Shown here piece after piece: positions 8,990 to 19,700 of a DNA stretch of 64,000 nucleotides. This DNA is from Hathewaya massiliensis (GTDB taxonomy: Bacteria; Bacillota; Clostridia; Clostridiales; Clostridiaceae). Made by a program: the position numbers and the translations under genes. Where the stretch lies: positions 62,724 through 126,723 of the forward strand of contig NZ_CABFVD010000008.1 in NCBI RefSeq assembly GCF_902143515.1. Reading direction: 5' to 3'. The notes beneath the pieces are model-generated. The model was not told the origin of the DNA and did not search any database. It saw only the letters and a list, made by a program, of their open reading frames with translations. Every line of letters starts with the position of its first letter. Positions within the stretch are counted from its first letter, which is position 1.

Positions 8990-11693
8990 CCTCCTTTGGA
9001 ATATAAAATCTAAAAATAGCCCCTCCCTCTTTTCTATTAAAAGCAGTAATTTCTCCTCCATGGGCTTCAACTATTGATCTGCAAATAGCAAGACCTAAAC
9101 CTACACCTCTTCGTGAATCAGATATATCACTTCCATTTGTAAAAAACCTTTCAAATATATATGGTAATATTTCTTTTGATATCCCTGTGCCTTCATCAAT
9201 AACTTCAAAGAAAACTTTTTTATTTTCTTCATAAGCTTTTATTTCTATTGTTGAGTTTGATTTTGTAAACTTTAAAGAATTATCAATTAAATTTATAAGA
9301 ACTTGTTCCATTAAGGCACCATCCATAGGAGCCATTATTACATCTGCAGGAATAGTTATCTTAATCTTATGATCTTTACATTGCTTTGAAGTTCTTTGAA
9401 CTACTTCGTAAACTACTTCTTCTACTAACTCCATGCTTTTCTTTATTTCTACTTTTCCTTCATCAAATTTTGTCATACTAAGAAGATTTTCTACTAATCT
9501 TATCAGCCATTCCGTATCATCATATATACCTTGAAGAAGTTCTTCATTTTTTTCTTTAGATATAAGTTTTCCATTTTCAATAATAGTACTTACTGATCCC
9601 TTAATTCCTGCAAGAGGACTTCTTAAATCATGTGAAATTGATCTTAGCAAACTGCTCCTTAGTCTCTCACTCTCTATTTCTAGTTTAGAGTTTTTCTGAA
9701 TTTCTGAGAGAATCTCTCTGTGCAGAGCAATAGAAATCTGACTTGCAACAGTTTCAAAAATAAACTTTTGCTCTGGTTGAAGTATACCATTGGCACAGGA
9801 AATCCCTATAACACCTAATATTTTACCCTGACTTTTTAAAGGCATATAGTATCCTTTTAATCCATAAAATGTGTTTGTGCCTGCTCCTGATTCTTTATCG
9901 TTTAAAAATGTCCAATGTGCTGCTGCTTCCTCTTCATTATTGAGAATAATATCATTTTTCCCTTTTTTATCTAAATTATAAATAAAGGGAGTTGATAATT
10001 TATTTTCTTTTACTAAATAGCAAACAACATTCCTCTCTAAAAGCCTGGACATATATTTTATTCCTATAACCACCACATCTGCTGTACAGGTTGCACTTAA
10101 TAGCTTTCTACTTACTCTATATAGAGATTGCGTTCTTTTTTCTCTTAAGGAGGAATTTCTAGCTTCTTTTTGAATTTTATTTGTAAGAGTTCCTATTATA
10201 AAGGTTACTGCTAACATTATAGGAAAGGTAGCTAAATAACTTTTATCAAAAAACTCTAATGAATACCTAGGTTCAGTAAAAAAATAATTAAATATTGTTA
10301 TTCCTAAGGTAGAACATATAATACCTAGTGTATAACCAGTGGTCTCAATATGAACAATTATTACCCCTAAAATAAAAATCATAATTACATTTGCTTCACT
10401 AAACCCTAAACGATCAAAGATTATTGAAGTTATAGTGGTAATAAGCATTATTAATATTGATATTAAAACTTCTTTAAAGGAAATTTTATAATTTATTCTT
10501 TCCCTTAATTTTAGTCTACTAATTTTTTTATTATGAGTGGAATTAGGTATAACATAGACATCTATATAAGAATTGGAATCCATTATATTATCCACTATGT
10601 CTTTTGCATAAAAATTAAAGAAGTTATTAAGTTTTCTATGGTTCTTACTTATGATTATTTTGGTGACATTTCTGAATTTTGCATATTCAATTATTTGCTC
10701 AGCTATGTTGTCTCCATATAGTGTAACTATTTCTCCACCTAATTCTTCTGCTAAATTAAAGTTTGCAGTTAATTTTTCTTTTTCCTCTTTGCTTAATTTT
10801 TGTGATTTAGTTGTTTCTACATATAAAGCTATCCATTTAGAATGATGTGCCTCTGCCATTCTAGCAGCAGTACGAATAATTCTTGAAGATGAAGAGGAAT
10901 TACCAATACAAGCTAATATTGAGTCTGCTGTAGGAACTACTGTTATTTGTCCTTTTGAGAGTCTTACACTTTCCACCTCATAATTTACTCTATCGGCGGT
11001 TCTTCTAAGAGCAATTTCTCTAAGAGCAAATAAGTTATTCATAGTAAAAAAATTCTTAAAAGCTTTCTTAGTCTGTTCCCTGCTGTATATCTTCCCTTCA
11101 CTAAAACGCTTTAAAAGTTCTGTTGGCTCAATATCTATTAATTCTACCTTATCTGCATTATCAAATATCTTATCTGGAATCGTTTCCCTTACAAAAACAT
11201 GGGTTATACTTTCCACTATATCATTTAAACTCTCAATATGTTGTACATTTAAAGTAGTATACACATCTATGCCCATATCCAGAAGTTCCTCTATATCTTG
11301 CCATCTCTTTCTATGCCTTTCAGTTGTAACATTGCTATGAGCAAGTTCATCTACTAATATTATTTCTGGTTTTCTAACCAAAGCCTTGTCTAAATCAAAC
11401 TCTTTTAAAATTATCCCTTTATAATTAATAGTTTTAGGTTCTATAATTTCAAGTCCTTCTAATAGTGCCATGGTTTCTGGTCTTGCATGGGGTTCAATAT
11501 AACCTATTACTACATCTTTACCATCTTTTTTAAGGTCATGAGCTTCCCTTAGCATTGCATAACTTTTTCCTACTCCTGCTGAATAACCGAAAAATATTTT
11601 TAATTTTCCTCTTATTGATTGATCTTCTTCCTTATTTACTTGATTTAAAAGATAATATGGGTCAGGTCTTCTATCCTTAATTATTAAACTCAC
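8973..11693 (-). CDS. kdpD: KdpD osmosensitive potassium-channel sensor histidine kinase
   Basis: 906 aa, full length. The N-terminal KdpD domain (about 25-235) has the Walker A GYSAGVGKS and the DELAHSN segment. A universal-stress-protein-like domain (about 245-375) follows, which in other KdpD proteins binds nucleotides such as c-di-AMP. Four membrane helices lie at about 405-500, then a GAF-like domain. The kinase core has the phospho-acceptor His in SISHDLRSPLAG and ATP-binding boxes (LIDNSLKFT, DEGTGISKE, GVGLGLAI). It senses potassium limitation or turgor and phosphorylates KdpE. It lies 42 nt after kdpC in the same transcription unit. Confidence 0.96.
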   Translation of the reverse strand: MSLIIKDRRPDPYYLLNQVNKEEDQSIRGKLKIFFGYSAGVGKSYAMLREAHDLKKDGKDVVIGYIEPHARPETMALLEGLEIIEPKTINYKGIILKEFDLDKALVRKPEIILVDELAHSNVTTERHRKRWQDIEELLDMGIDVYTTLNVQHIESLNDIVESITHVFVRETIPDKIFDNADKVELIDIEPTELLKRFSEGKIYSREQTKKAFKNFFTMNNLFALREIALRRTADRVNYEVESVRLSKGQITVVPTADSILACIGNSSSSSRIIRTAARMAEAHHSKWIALYVETTKSQKLSKEEKEKLTANFNLAEELGGEIVTLYGDNIAEQIIEYAKFRNVTKIIISKNHRKLNNFFNFYAKDIVDNIMDSNSYIDVYVIPNSTHNKKISRLKLRERINYKISFKEVLISILIMLITTITSIIFDRLGFSEANVIMIFILGVIIVHIETTGYTLGIICSTLGITIFNYFFTEPRYSLEFFDKSYLATFPIMLAVTFIIGTLTNKIQKEARNSSLREKRTQSLYRVSRKLLSATCTADVVVIGIKYMSRLLERNVVCYLVKENKLSTPFIYNLDKKGKNDIILNNEEEAAAHWTFLNDKESGAGTNTFYGLKGYYMPLKSQGKILGVIGISCANGILQPEQKFIFETVASQISIALHREILSEIQKNSKLEIESERLRSSLLRSISHDLRSPLAGIKGSVSTIIENGKLISKEKNEELLQGIYDDTEWLIRLVENLLSMTKFDEGKVEIKKSMELVEEVVYEVVQRTSKQCKDHKIKITIPADVIMAPMDGALMEQVLINLIDNSLKFTKSNSTIEIKAYEENKKVFFEVIDEGTGISKEILPYIFERFFTNGSDISDSRRGVGLGLAICRSIVEAHGGEITAFNRKEGGAIFRFYIPKEDGECE

Positions 11694-11735
11694 TCCTTAA
11701 TCTCACTTTTGAATAAGCATAAAGTACTTCTCTAT

Positions 11736-12362
11736 TTATTTTACCTTTAATCTTGATGATATTTCAATGTTTACTTTTAGTACATTAACTCTCGGCTCTC
11801 CAAATATACCAAGGCTTTTTCCTTCAGCATGTTTATCTATTATTTTTTCCAGTTCCTTTTCACTTATGCCAGAAGCTTTTGAAACTGCAGGTATTTGAAT
11901 CTTAGCAGATTTAGGACTGATATTAGGGTCAAGACCTGAACCTGAGCTTGTAAGTAAATCTGCTTGAATTTCTTCAGCTTTAACCTTTGGATTGGCTTTT
12001 AAAAATTCTTCCATATCCTTTTTTACCCTCTCTTGAAGGGCTTTATTTGATGGTGCTAAGTTTTCTGAACCTGAACCTACTCCACTATATTTTGCTTTAT
12101 TATCCTCATCTAGTTTTGTATCTAATTCTGTATAGGTATTATAATCTATATATGACACTCTCCCCTTAAAAAATTTAGGATTTGTGAATTTTTGCCCTAT
12201 AAGCTCTGAACCAACTTCTTTTCCATCAACTACAATAATACTTCCATTAGCTTTCTTATTGAAAGCTAACTGACTTATTCCTGTCATAAAAGCTGGGTAT
12301 ATAAGTCCACAAAGTATCATTAATACACAACTTACTAAAATGGATTTCTTTATTATTTTCAT
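11736..12362 (-). CDS. kdpC: KdpC, potassium-transporting ATPase C subunit
   Basis: 208 aa. One N-terminal membrane helix (residues 7-30, [19 protein letters not shown]) is followed by an extracytoplasmic domain with the family motifs [19 protein letters not shown] and [15 protein letters not shown]. KdpC is a small subunit of the KdpFABC complex, thought to assist K+ binding or assembly on the outer side. It follows kdpB by 33 nt. Confidence 0.95.
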   Translation of the reverse strand: MKIIKKSILVSCVLMILCGLIYPAFMTGISQLAFNKKANGSIIVVDGKEVGSELIGQKFTNPKFFKGRVSYIDYNTYTELDTKLDEDNKAKYSGVGSGSENLAPSNKALQERVKKDMEEFLKANPKVKAEEIQADLLTSSGSGLDPNISPKSAKIQIPAVSKASGISEKELEKIIDKHAEGKSLGIFGEPRVNVLKVNIEISSRLKVK

Positions 12363-12395
12363 TTTAATATCTCCTTTTGCTTTTTCAAATATATC

Positions 12396-14459
12396 TTATC
12401 CTAAATTAAGAACTCTAACTAATGGATAAATTACCATGTCTATAATTTTAATACCTATAAAAGGTACGATTACTCCTCCTAAACCAAAAATAAGCATATT
12501 TCTAAGTAACATAGTTTCTGATTTCATAGGCTTATATTTTACGCCCTTCATCGCAATTGGTATGAGTAGTGGGATTATAATTGCATTAAATATTAATGCT
12601 GAAAGTATTGCACTATAGGATGTTGAAAGTTTCATTATATTCATAGCTTGCATTTCAGGTATTGCTGCTGTAAAAACTGCTGGTATTATGGCAAAATACT
12701 TAACTACGTCGTTTGCTATGCTAAAAGTAGTTAAAGCCCCTCTAGTTATAAGTAACTGTTTCCCAATCTCTACGACTTCTAGGATTTTTGTAGGATCGGA
12801 GTCTAAGTCCACCATGTTTGCAGCTTCCTTAGCAGCGGTGGTTCCACTATTCATTGCAAGTCCCACATCTGCCTGTGCAAGTGCAGGGGCATCATTGGTT
12901 CCATCTCCTGTCATGGCTACAATTTTTCCTTCTTCTTGTTCTTTTTTAATTGCTTCTATTTTATCCTCCGGTTTACATTCTGCAATAAAGCTGTCAACCC
13001 CTGCTTCCTTTGCTATGGTTGCTGCAGTTAAAGGATTGTCTCCTGTACACATTACAGTCTTAATACCAATTTCTCTAAGTCTTTGGAACCTTTCTACTAA
13101 GCCTGGTTTAACTGTATCTTTAAGATAAATTACACCATATACCCTATTATCAACAGAAACCACAAGAGGAGTTCCTCCTAGTTTTGCAACTTTATTAACT
13201 TCATCTTCTAAATCCTTTGGAAGTTCTCCACCCATTTCTTCTATTCTATTTTTTATAGCATCATAGGCACCTTTTCTAATCATGACACCGTTGCTTAAAT
13301 TTATTCCACTCATTCTAGTTTGAGCTGTAAACTCTATAAATTCTAAGCCCTCATATTCTTTAGGCTCTAGGGTTGCCCCTAGTTTTTTTCCAAGTTCAAC
13401 TATGGACTTTCCTTCTGGAGTATCATCTTTTAGTGAGCTAATTACAGCATAATTTATTAAATCTAAAGTCTTTGCTTTACCCACTGGTATAAATTCTGCT
13501 GCAAGTCTATTTCCAAAGGTTATAGTTCCTGTTTTATCAAGCAACATAGTATCTACATCACCACAGGATTCAACTGCCTTACCGGACATTGCTATTACAT
13601 TAAATCTTGTAACTCTATCCATACCAGCAATTCCTATAGCTGATAAAAGACCACCTATAGTTGTAGGTATTAAACATACAAGAAGAGCAATTAATGTAGA
13701 TATTTCAATTTTTACCCCTAAATAATTAGCAATAGGATAAAGTGTTACTATGACTATAAGAAATATAAGAGTTAAACTAACAAGTAGTGTATTTAATGCT
13801 ATTTCATTTGGTGTTTTTTGTCTTGAAGCTCCTTCCACAAGTTTAATCATTTTATCTAAAAATGATTCTCCTGGTGTTGCTGTTATTTTAATTTTTATCC
13901 AGTCACTAACAACCTTTGTTCCCCCTGTAACTGCTGAGAAATCTCCTCCACTTTCCTTTACCACAGGAGCAGATTCACCTGTTATAGCTGATTCATCAAC
14001 CGATGCAATTCCCTCTATTACTTCTCCATCATTTGGAATTATATCTCCGCTTTCTGCTAAAACTATATCTCCCTTTTTTAAGTCAATTGCGTTTATAACT
14101 TTAATATCTCCCTTAGAGTCTAAAAGTTTTGCTATGGTATCCTTTCTAGTTTTCTTTAAATTTTCAGCTTGTGCTTTTCCACGTCCCTCTGCTACGGCTT
14201 CTGCAAAGTTTGCAAAAATTACAGTTATAAATAATATTATTGATACTATTAAATTATAAATTCTTAAGTTATTACCTTGATCTCCAAATAAATTAGGTAA
14301 AAAAGTAAGCAATAAAGATATTATAAAACCAACTTCAACAACAAACATAACAGGATTTTTTATCATATATTTAGGGTTAAGCTTTTTGAAGGCCTCTCCT
14401 ATAGCTTCTTTTAATATTTCCTTTGTAATAAACTTAGATTTGCCTTTTTTATTGTCCAT
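12396..14459 (-). CDS. kdpB: KdpB, potassium-transporting P-type ATPase
   Basis: 687 aa, full length. It is the catalytic P-type ATPase of the high-affinity K+ pump. Visible motifs are the TGES loop (160-163), the phosphorylated Asp308 in DKTGTIT, the TGDNPLTA and [11 protein letters not shown] hinge motifs, and seven or so membrane helices, including the [11 protein letters not shown] segment of the ion pathway. All catalytic residues are present. It lies between kdpA (47 nt upstream) and kdpC. Confidence 0.97.
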   Translation of the reverse strand: MDNKKGKSKFITKEILKEAIGEAFKKLNPKYMIKNPVMFVVEVGFIISLLLTFLPNLFGDQGNNLRIYNLIVSIILFITVIFANFAEAVAEGRGKAQAENLKKTRKDTIAKLLDSKGDIKVINAIDLKKGDIVLAESGDIIPNDGEVIEGIASVDESAITGESAPVVKESGGDFSAVTGGTKVVSDWIKIKITATPGESFLDKMIKLVEGASRQKTPNEIALNTLLVSLTLIFLIVIVTLYPIANYLGVKIEISTLIALLVCLIPTTIGGLLSAIGIAGMDRVTRFNVIAMSGKAVESCGDVDTMLLDKTGTITFGNRLAAEFIPVGKAKTLDLINYAVISSLKDDTPEGKSIVELGKKLGATLEPKEYEGLEFIEFTAQTRMSGINLSNGVMIRKGAYDAIKNRIEEMGGELPKDLEDEVNKVAKLGGTPLVVSVDNRVYGVIYLKDTVKPGLVERFQRLREIGIKTVMCTGDNPLTAATIAKEAGVDSFIAECKPEDKIEAIKKEQEEGKIVAMTGDGTNDAPALAQADVGLAMNSGTTAAKEAANMVDLDSDPTKILEVVEIGKQLLITRGALTTFSIANDVVKYFAIIPAVFTAAIPEMQAMNIMKLSTSYSAILSALIFNAIIIPLLIPIAMKGVKYKPMKSETMLLRNMLIFGLGGVIVPFIGIKIIDMVIYPLVRVLNLG

Positions 14460-14506
14460 ATTATTATTCTCCTTGTCTAATTATTTCACAATAATTATGT
14501 CCTTCA

Positions 14507-16189
14507 TCATTTCCAAAGTGTAAGATGTTCTGCAATAGGTCCAAGAGATAAAACAGGTAAAAATGTTAAGGCCCCTATTATTAAAACTATAAATACTAAG
14601 GTTATGGTGAACATAGTGTTATCCGTTCTAAAAGTTCCTGAATTCTCAGGTATAGCTCGCTTATATGACAATGACCCTGCAACAGCAAGAAGTATTACTG
14701 TAGATAAGTATCTACCATAGAACATTACAATTCCTGCGGCTGTGTTCCAAAAGATAGTATTGTCAGCTAAACCCTCAAAGCCAGAACCATTGTTGGCAGC
14801 TGCAGTTGTAAATTGATATAAAACCTGTGATAATCCATGGAAACCACCATTGCTTATACCTTCTAATCCCTGCTTGAATATTAAGGCTCCTGCTGAGAAC
14901 ATTAATATTAAAAATGGATGAATGATTATAGCAAGTGCAATTAACTTAATTTCCCTTCCTTCTATTTTCTTTGATAAAAATTCTGGCGTCCTTCCTACCA
15001 TAAGTCCACATAAGAAAACAGTAAGTATTGCATACATAATCATATTCATAAAGCCTGCACCATTTCCTCCAAAAACTGCATTTAGCATCATATTAACAAG
15101 AGCTACAGCACCACCTAAAGGTGTTAAGGAATCATGCATATTATTAACAGACCCTGTAGTAAATGCCGTAGTTACACTAGTAAATAGGGAAGATTGTGCT
15201 ATTCCAAATCTGACTTCTTTTCCCTCCATATTGCCCATTGCCTGACTTAGCCCTATACTTTCAAGAGCTGGGTTTCCTGCCTTCTCTGCAAAATAGCATA
15301 TTGGAAGCCCTATAAGGAATAAAATTGCCATGGCAATAAATATAGCTCGTCCTTGTTTTTTATTTTTAACCATTAAACCAAAAGTATATACTAAGGCACC
15401 TGGTAATATCATCATCGATAACATCTCTATTATATTTGATATAGGTGTAGGATTTTCAAAAGGATGTGATGAGTTAGCTCCAAAAAATCCTCCACCATTA
15501 GTCCCTAAATGCTTTATAGATTCAAGAGCTGCTACAGGTCCCACTGCTATATCCTGCATTTTGCCCTCTATGGTAGTTACTGTTTTTGTTCCTGAAAAAG
15601 TTTGTGGCACTCCTTGAGATACTAAAAAAATCCCTACTATAATTGAAAGTGGTAATAAAACCCTTGTAACAATTCTAATTAAGTCTACAAAGAAATTACC
15701 CATGGTTTTTTTCTTTCCAATAATTCCTCTAATAAAAGCAAGAGCTGCTGAAAGTCCTGTGGCTGCTGAAGTAAACATCATAAATATAATAACAACCATT
15801 TGACTTAAATGAGAAAGCCCTGATTCACCAGCATAATCTTGTAAATTTGTATTTGTTATAAAACTTATTATGGTATTAAAAGATAAACTCTCTTCCATAC
15901 CTCCTATTTTATTAGGATTTAAAAAATTAGTACCCTGAATGCGAAGTATAATATATCCTATAATCACCATAACACCATTTACTACAATAAGTGAAATCAC
16001 ATACTGCCTCCAAGTCATTTCTTCTTCTCTATCAATTCCACAAATCCTATATAGAAAATTATCTATTTTATTAAAAAGCTTGTCCCCAAATGCCTTTTCT
16101 CCAGTGCTTACATAATATAAGTATTTACCCATAGGTATTACAAGCAATACAAAGAGTATTAAAGTTATAAGTATTTGTAACCAGTCCAT
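14507..16189 (-). CDS. kdpA: KdpA, potassium-binding channel-like subunit
   Basis: 560 aa with about ten membrane helices. It carries the selectivity-filter-like signatures of the family, such as GTNGGGFFGANSSHPFENP and the repeat with NNGSGFEG. KdpA binds and translocates K+ in the KdpFABC complex and is distantly related to KtrB/TrkH channels. It is preceded by the kdpF peptide gene and followed by kdpB. Confidence 0.97.
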   Translation of the reverse strand: MDWLQILITLILFVLLVIPMGKYLYYVSTGEKAFGDKLFNKIDNFLYRICGIDREEEMTWRQYVISLIVVNGVMVIIGYIILRIQGTNFLNPNKIGGMEESLSFNTIISFITNTNLQDYAGESGLSHLSQMVVIIFMMFTSAATGLSAALAFIRGIIGKKKTMGNFFVDLIRIVTRVLLPLSIIVGIFLVSQGVPQTFSGTKTVTTIEGKMQDIAVGPVAALESIKHLGTNGGGFFGANSSHPFENPTPISNIIEMLSMMILPGALVYTFGLMVKNKKQGRAIFIAMAILFLIGLPICYFAEKAGNPALESIGLSQAMGNMEGKEVRFGIAQSSLFTSVTTAFTTGSVNNMHDSLTPLGGAVALVNMMLNAVFGGNGAGFMNMIMYAILTVFLCGLMVGRTPEFLSKKIEGREIKLIALAIIIHPFLILMFSAGALIFKQGLEGISNGGFHGLSQVLYQFTTAAANNGSGFEGLADNTIFWNTAAGIVMFYGRYLSTVILLAVAGSLSYKRAIPENSGTFRTDNTMFTITLVFIVLIIGALTFLPVLSLGPIAEHLTLWK

Positions 16190-16283
16190 AAAAGTTGTCC
16201 TCCTATATTGATTAATTTCTATTATCTAAATTCTTATACTTAAAATTTCATCATATTAAGCCTTTCTTTTTTAGCCATTTAAA

Positions 16284-16361
16284 TTAAAATTTTTCTGGAT
16301 TAAATAATGCATAGCTTAAATAAATAAAAAGTAATATAATAATTACAATTAAAAACCACAT
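16284..16361 (-). CDS. kdpF: KdpF-like membrane peptide, 25 aa
   Basis: A tiny gene read from ATG at 16361 to TAA at 16284-16286: MWFLIVIIILLFIYLSYALF plus NPEKF. It is one membrane helix with the typical KdpF ending 'YALFNPEKF'. A GGGGG ribosome site lies about 7 nt before the ATG. KdpF stabilises the KdpABC complex in the membrane. It sits directly before kdpA, as in enterobacteria, and corresponds in position to the small peptides reported before kdpA in Clostridium acetobutylicum. Length, hydrophobicity and the ending make the call firm. Confidence 0.9.
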   Translation of the reverse strand: MWFLIVIIILLFIYLSYALFNPEKF

Positions 16362-16391
16362 TGTTAATTCCCCCATATAAATTCCATAATT

Positions 16392-16487
16392 CTATTTTTT
16401 TATAATTTGCTTTTCACACCAGTCTGCAAATGACTTAATAGATACATATCCTAGCAGTAAAGATAAAATAAAAATAACATCTAACAT
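16392..16487 (-). CDS. Small membrane peptide upstream of kdpF, 31 aa
   Basis: ATG at 16487 to TAG at 16392-16394, coding MLDVIFILSLLLGYVSIKSF followed by ADWCEKQIIKK. It has one membrane helix with an N-terminal Asp, a 'DWCEK' exit motif and a basic tail. A GGAGGG site lies about 9-10 nt before the start. A peptide with this layout (hydrophobic helix, then a Cys and an acidic residue) commonly precedes kdpF or kdpA in several phyla, and C. acetobutylicum has two such peptide genes before kdpA. It is probably the first gene of the kdp operon; its function is unknown. Confidence 0.75.
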   Translation of the reverse strand: MLDVIFILSLLLGYVSIKSFADWCEKQIIKK

Positions 16488-16572
16488 ATAAACTAGCCCT
16501 CCATCACTTATTTTTTATATTTCATATAATATCATCTATAATATTAAGATGGTGTTAAGACTACCTTATGAC

Positions 16573-16593
16573 GTATAAAGATTGTATAAAGAT
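16573..16593 (-). promoter_or_regulatory. Candidate KdpE operator, 11-bp direct repeat
   Basis: The 10-mer GTATAAAGAT occurs at 16573-16582 and again at 16584-16593, a period of 11 bp (one helical turn), as expected for a tandem OmpR-family dimer. On the minus strand it reads CTTTATAC twice and lies about 85 nt upstream of the first kdp peptide gene. A weak promoter (TTAACA, 17-18 nt, TGATAT) could follow. The target assignment is inference from position and spacing. Confidence 0.6.
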
Positions 16594-16680
16594 TTTTAGC
16601 TAAACATTTTGTATATTTTTCAATCTAGTTATAATAGTATTATCAACTAAAAGGTATCTACATAGTAATTCATAAAACAA

Positions 16681-16724
16681 AAAGACTATGAAGTTTGTAA
16701 GAGTATAAAACTTCATAGTCTTTT
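16681..16724 (-). terminator. Terminator of the jet operon
   Basis: AAAGACTATGAAGTTT (16681-16696) pairs perfectly with AAACTTCATAGTCTTT (16708-16723), loop about 11 nt. On the minus strand it is followed by TTTTTGTTTT. It lies just after the jetC stop and before the kdp promoter region. Confidence 0.9.
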
Positions 16725-16730
16725 ATATTT

Positions 16731-19700
16731 TTAAAATAATCTCATCTGCTCTTCAATTTTTAACCTTGAAGACACCATAAATTCATTCTTTTCCTCATGT
16801 TCTTCCTTACCTTTTACATGGTCCCCTTTTAAATACTGGGTTCCTGCCTTAAGTTTTGACTGAACTGTATTTAGTACATATATGTTGTTAAACCTATTGT
16901 ATATAGAATCTCCACCTAAGCCAGTAAAACATATTAACTGAGTATTGCTTTTTTTAGCAATATCCATTAAAGGTTTTAAAAGGTGAGAGGAACTTGTTTG
17001 AGCAAATGGGTTATCCATTATTAAGACCTTTCCACTTTCATATTTAGTGAATATATCTTTAAAATCCTTTCTTATATAAGTAAGAAGGCTTGATAAAATT
17101 ACAAAGGCTGATAGGAAACCTTCTCCTCCTGAATTTTTTGCAACTTCATCCCAGCTTATTTGTCTTTGCTTTTCTTCTTCGATTTTATATAGTTTTATTT
17201 TAACATTGCTAGTTCCTACGATTTCATTGTAGAGTTTATAGCTTGTTATTTTTGTGCTAATTGTATCTTCTATATTTTCATTTTTATCTAATATCAATAA
17301 ACAATGCTCTCTAAGTTCTTCAATATAATCTTTTAATTTAATCTTATAGGACTCTTTATTTTCTTCCCATTCGGGAACATATATAAGAAGCATTTTAATT
17401 CTTTTAGCTCCTATATTTATAGTGGAGTTATTATCTATTTGGCTTAAATTATCATTAATATCTTTGATATACTCTAATAAACTTTCTATAATTTTTTCTT
17501 CCTCTTTGTTTATTAAGGATATATCTTGTAATAATTTTTTTATAAGGTCACTATATGATTGTTCTACTATATTTAATTGTTTTAAAAGCTCCCTTGGTTT
17601 TTCTAATAAATTATTAAAGGTCTGTATAGGCTGCCTAAAGGTTTCATCCTCAATAAAATTATTTTTTTGATATAACTTATAATTTATTTCCCTTGAAACT
17701 TTATTTATAACACTTTCTTCGTCTTTTGCTAGATTTCTTAAATCTCTTTTCATCATGCCTAAGGTGTCACTTAAGGTATTAATATCAAGTTCAATTTTTA
17801 TTTCTTCCTTTATTTTTAAATCATTGTATTCTTTTAAATTATCAAGATTTTTATCTAGTTCCCTTCTTATTTTTGAAGTTTTTTCTTTTAATCCTAGGGT
17901 ATTTTTAATTCTTAACTTTATTTTTTCTCTCTCTTCTTCATAATTTTTTTCAAATATAAGTTCTCTTTCTTTTAATAATTCTGTATTAAATTCTTCCTTT
18001 ATTCTTTTCATCATAGCAGTAATTTCAGTTTCTAGTTTTACTATATCTTCTTTTAATTTTTCTGATTTTTTTCTTATTTCTTTTAAGTATTTTTCTTCAC
18101 TTTTTAAATTTTCTTCTAATTCTTGTTCCTCGTGGATGTCATACTTAACTTTTGTATACTCCTCTTCTGAAAGAAGATATTGATTTTCTTTTAGACTAAG
18201 ATTTCTTTGAGCCTCTTTAAACTTTTTATCTGATTCTGCAATTTCTCTAATTAATTCCTGTTCTGTACTGCTTATTTCCTTGTTAAGGGCTTCATATTCA
18301 GCAACTAAGTCCTCTTTATCTTTAAGTATTATTTCTCCTGTCTTATATATACTATACTTAGCTTTTTCCTCTTCAAGCTTTTGTCTTTCATTTATATAAT
18401 TGTTTAAAATATTTCTTCCATCCTGAAGTCTATTTTCTATATCTTTTATTTCTGTGCTTAAACTATTAATTTTCTCACTTGTTACCTTAATTAATTCTTT
18501 TGCTTCTGAAAGTTCAAACCTTTGTTTTTTGTATTTACTATATTCTTCTTTTAATTCATTGAAATCTATAGATTTTTCTCTATTTAACTTTAGGGATTCC
18601 TTTATTTTCTCTATAGTATCTTTTAAATTATAAATTTCTTCTTTAACTTTTGTTAGTTCTTTACTTATTTTAATTTCATTTTCTCTTAATTCTTCTGCCT
18701 CGTTGTTTAAATCTTGTAATTGAATTTTTATATTTTCATAAGCTGCCTTTGTTAATTTAGAGGTTTTTATTATGGATTCCTTATCTCTATATAATTTTAT
18801 ATCTTCTTTTATTCTATTTAATTCTTCATTTTTTTCTTCTAAAATTCTCTTATTTTCTAGAATTAATTTTTTTAATTCTTCTTCATTAAGTAGTTTATTA
18901 TTAAATGATATAAGAAACTCTATGCCATCTAAACTTACGATTGATTCCTTATAATCCTTCATATCATTTTTAATGCTTTCTCTCTTTATAATTACTATAG
19001 GGGTAGAAGTAAAAATATCTATGGGTTCTTTTTTTAGTATTTCTATTTCCCTCCAATCCATAATTAAGGAATATGGAATAAAAGGGTTATTTTTTATAAT
19101 ATCTAAATTTTCTTCCTCAGAATAACCATTTTTCTTTAACCACTCCATACCATATACTATTTTTATATCACGTTTTTTAAATTCATTTTCTAACTTAGTA
19201 GAAAGTTCTAATACCTTTCCTGTTTCAAGTTTAAATATTTCATTTTCTATATTTTCTATAGAATTTCTTATTTTTCTTTCCTCATCAGCAAATCCATTAA
19301 TTTTACTATTAAAGGCAAAAGCTATTTTTTCAAGATTAAATAATTCTTCTTCCTTAAAATCAATATATTTTATAATTTCTCTACGTTCTTTTAGTTCTTC
19401 TTCAGCAAGATTTAATTCTTTATTTTTTTCGTCTAAATGCATAGCTATCTTAGTTTGGTTACTTTTATTTTTCTCTTTTTCACTTTCTAAGATTTTCTCT
19501 TCTTCTTTAGACTTAATTAATTTTTCTCCAAATTGCTTTTCTTCCTTATCTAAGCTTAAACTCTTATCACTTATATCTTTTTCTAAGTTTAAAACTTTCT
19601 CTTCATCTAATAAACCTTCAATATTTCTTTGAAGACTTTCTTTGTATTTTTTATTGAACTTTTCTTCTATTTTATTAAAGGATTCTAAATAAGCTATTAA

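Noticed and set aside
13750-14259. Plus-strand open frame of 169 codons opposite kdpB
   Set aside because: It is the mirror of a conserved P-type ATPase gene, with no ribosome site and no family likeness. Other antisense frames opposite jetC, the nif-like genes and the receptor were rejected for the same reason.
16500-16680. c-di-AMP (ydaO-type) riboswitch before kdp
   Set aside because: The gap is short and A+T-rich, and I see none of the conserved loops of that class; a KdpE-like direct repeat explains regulation better.
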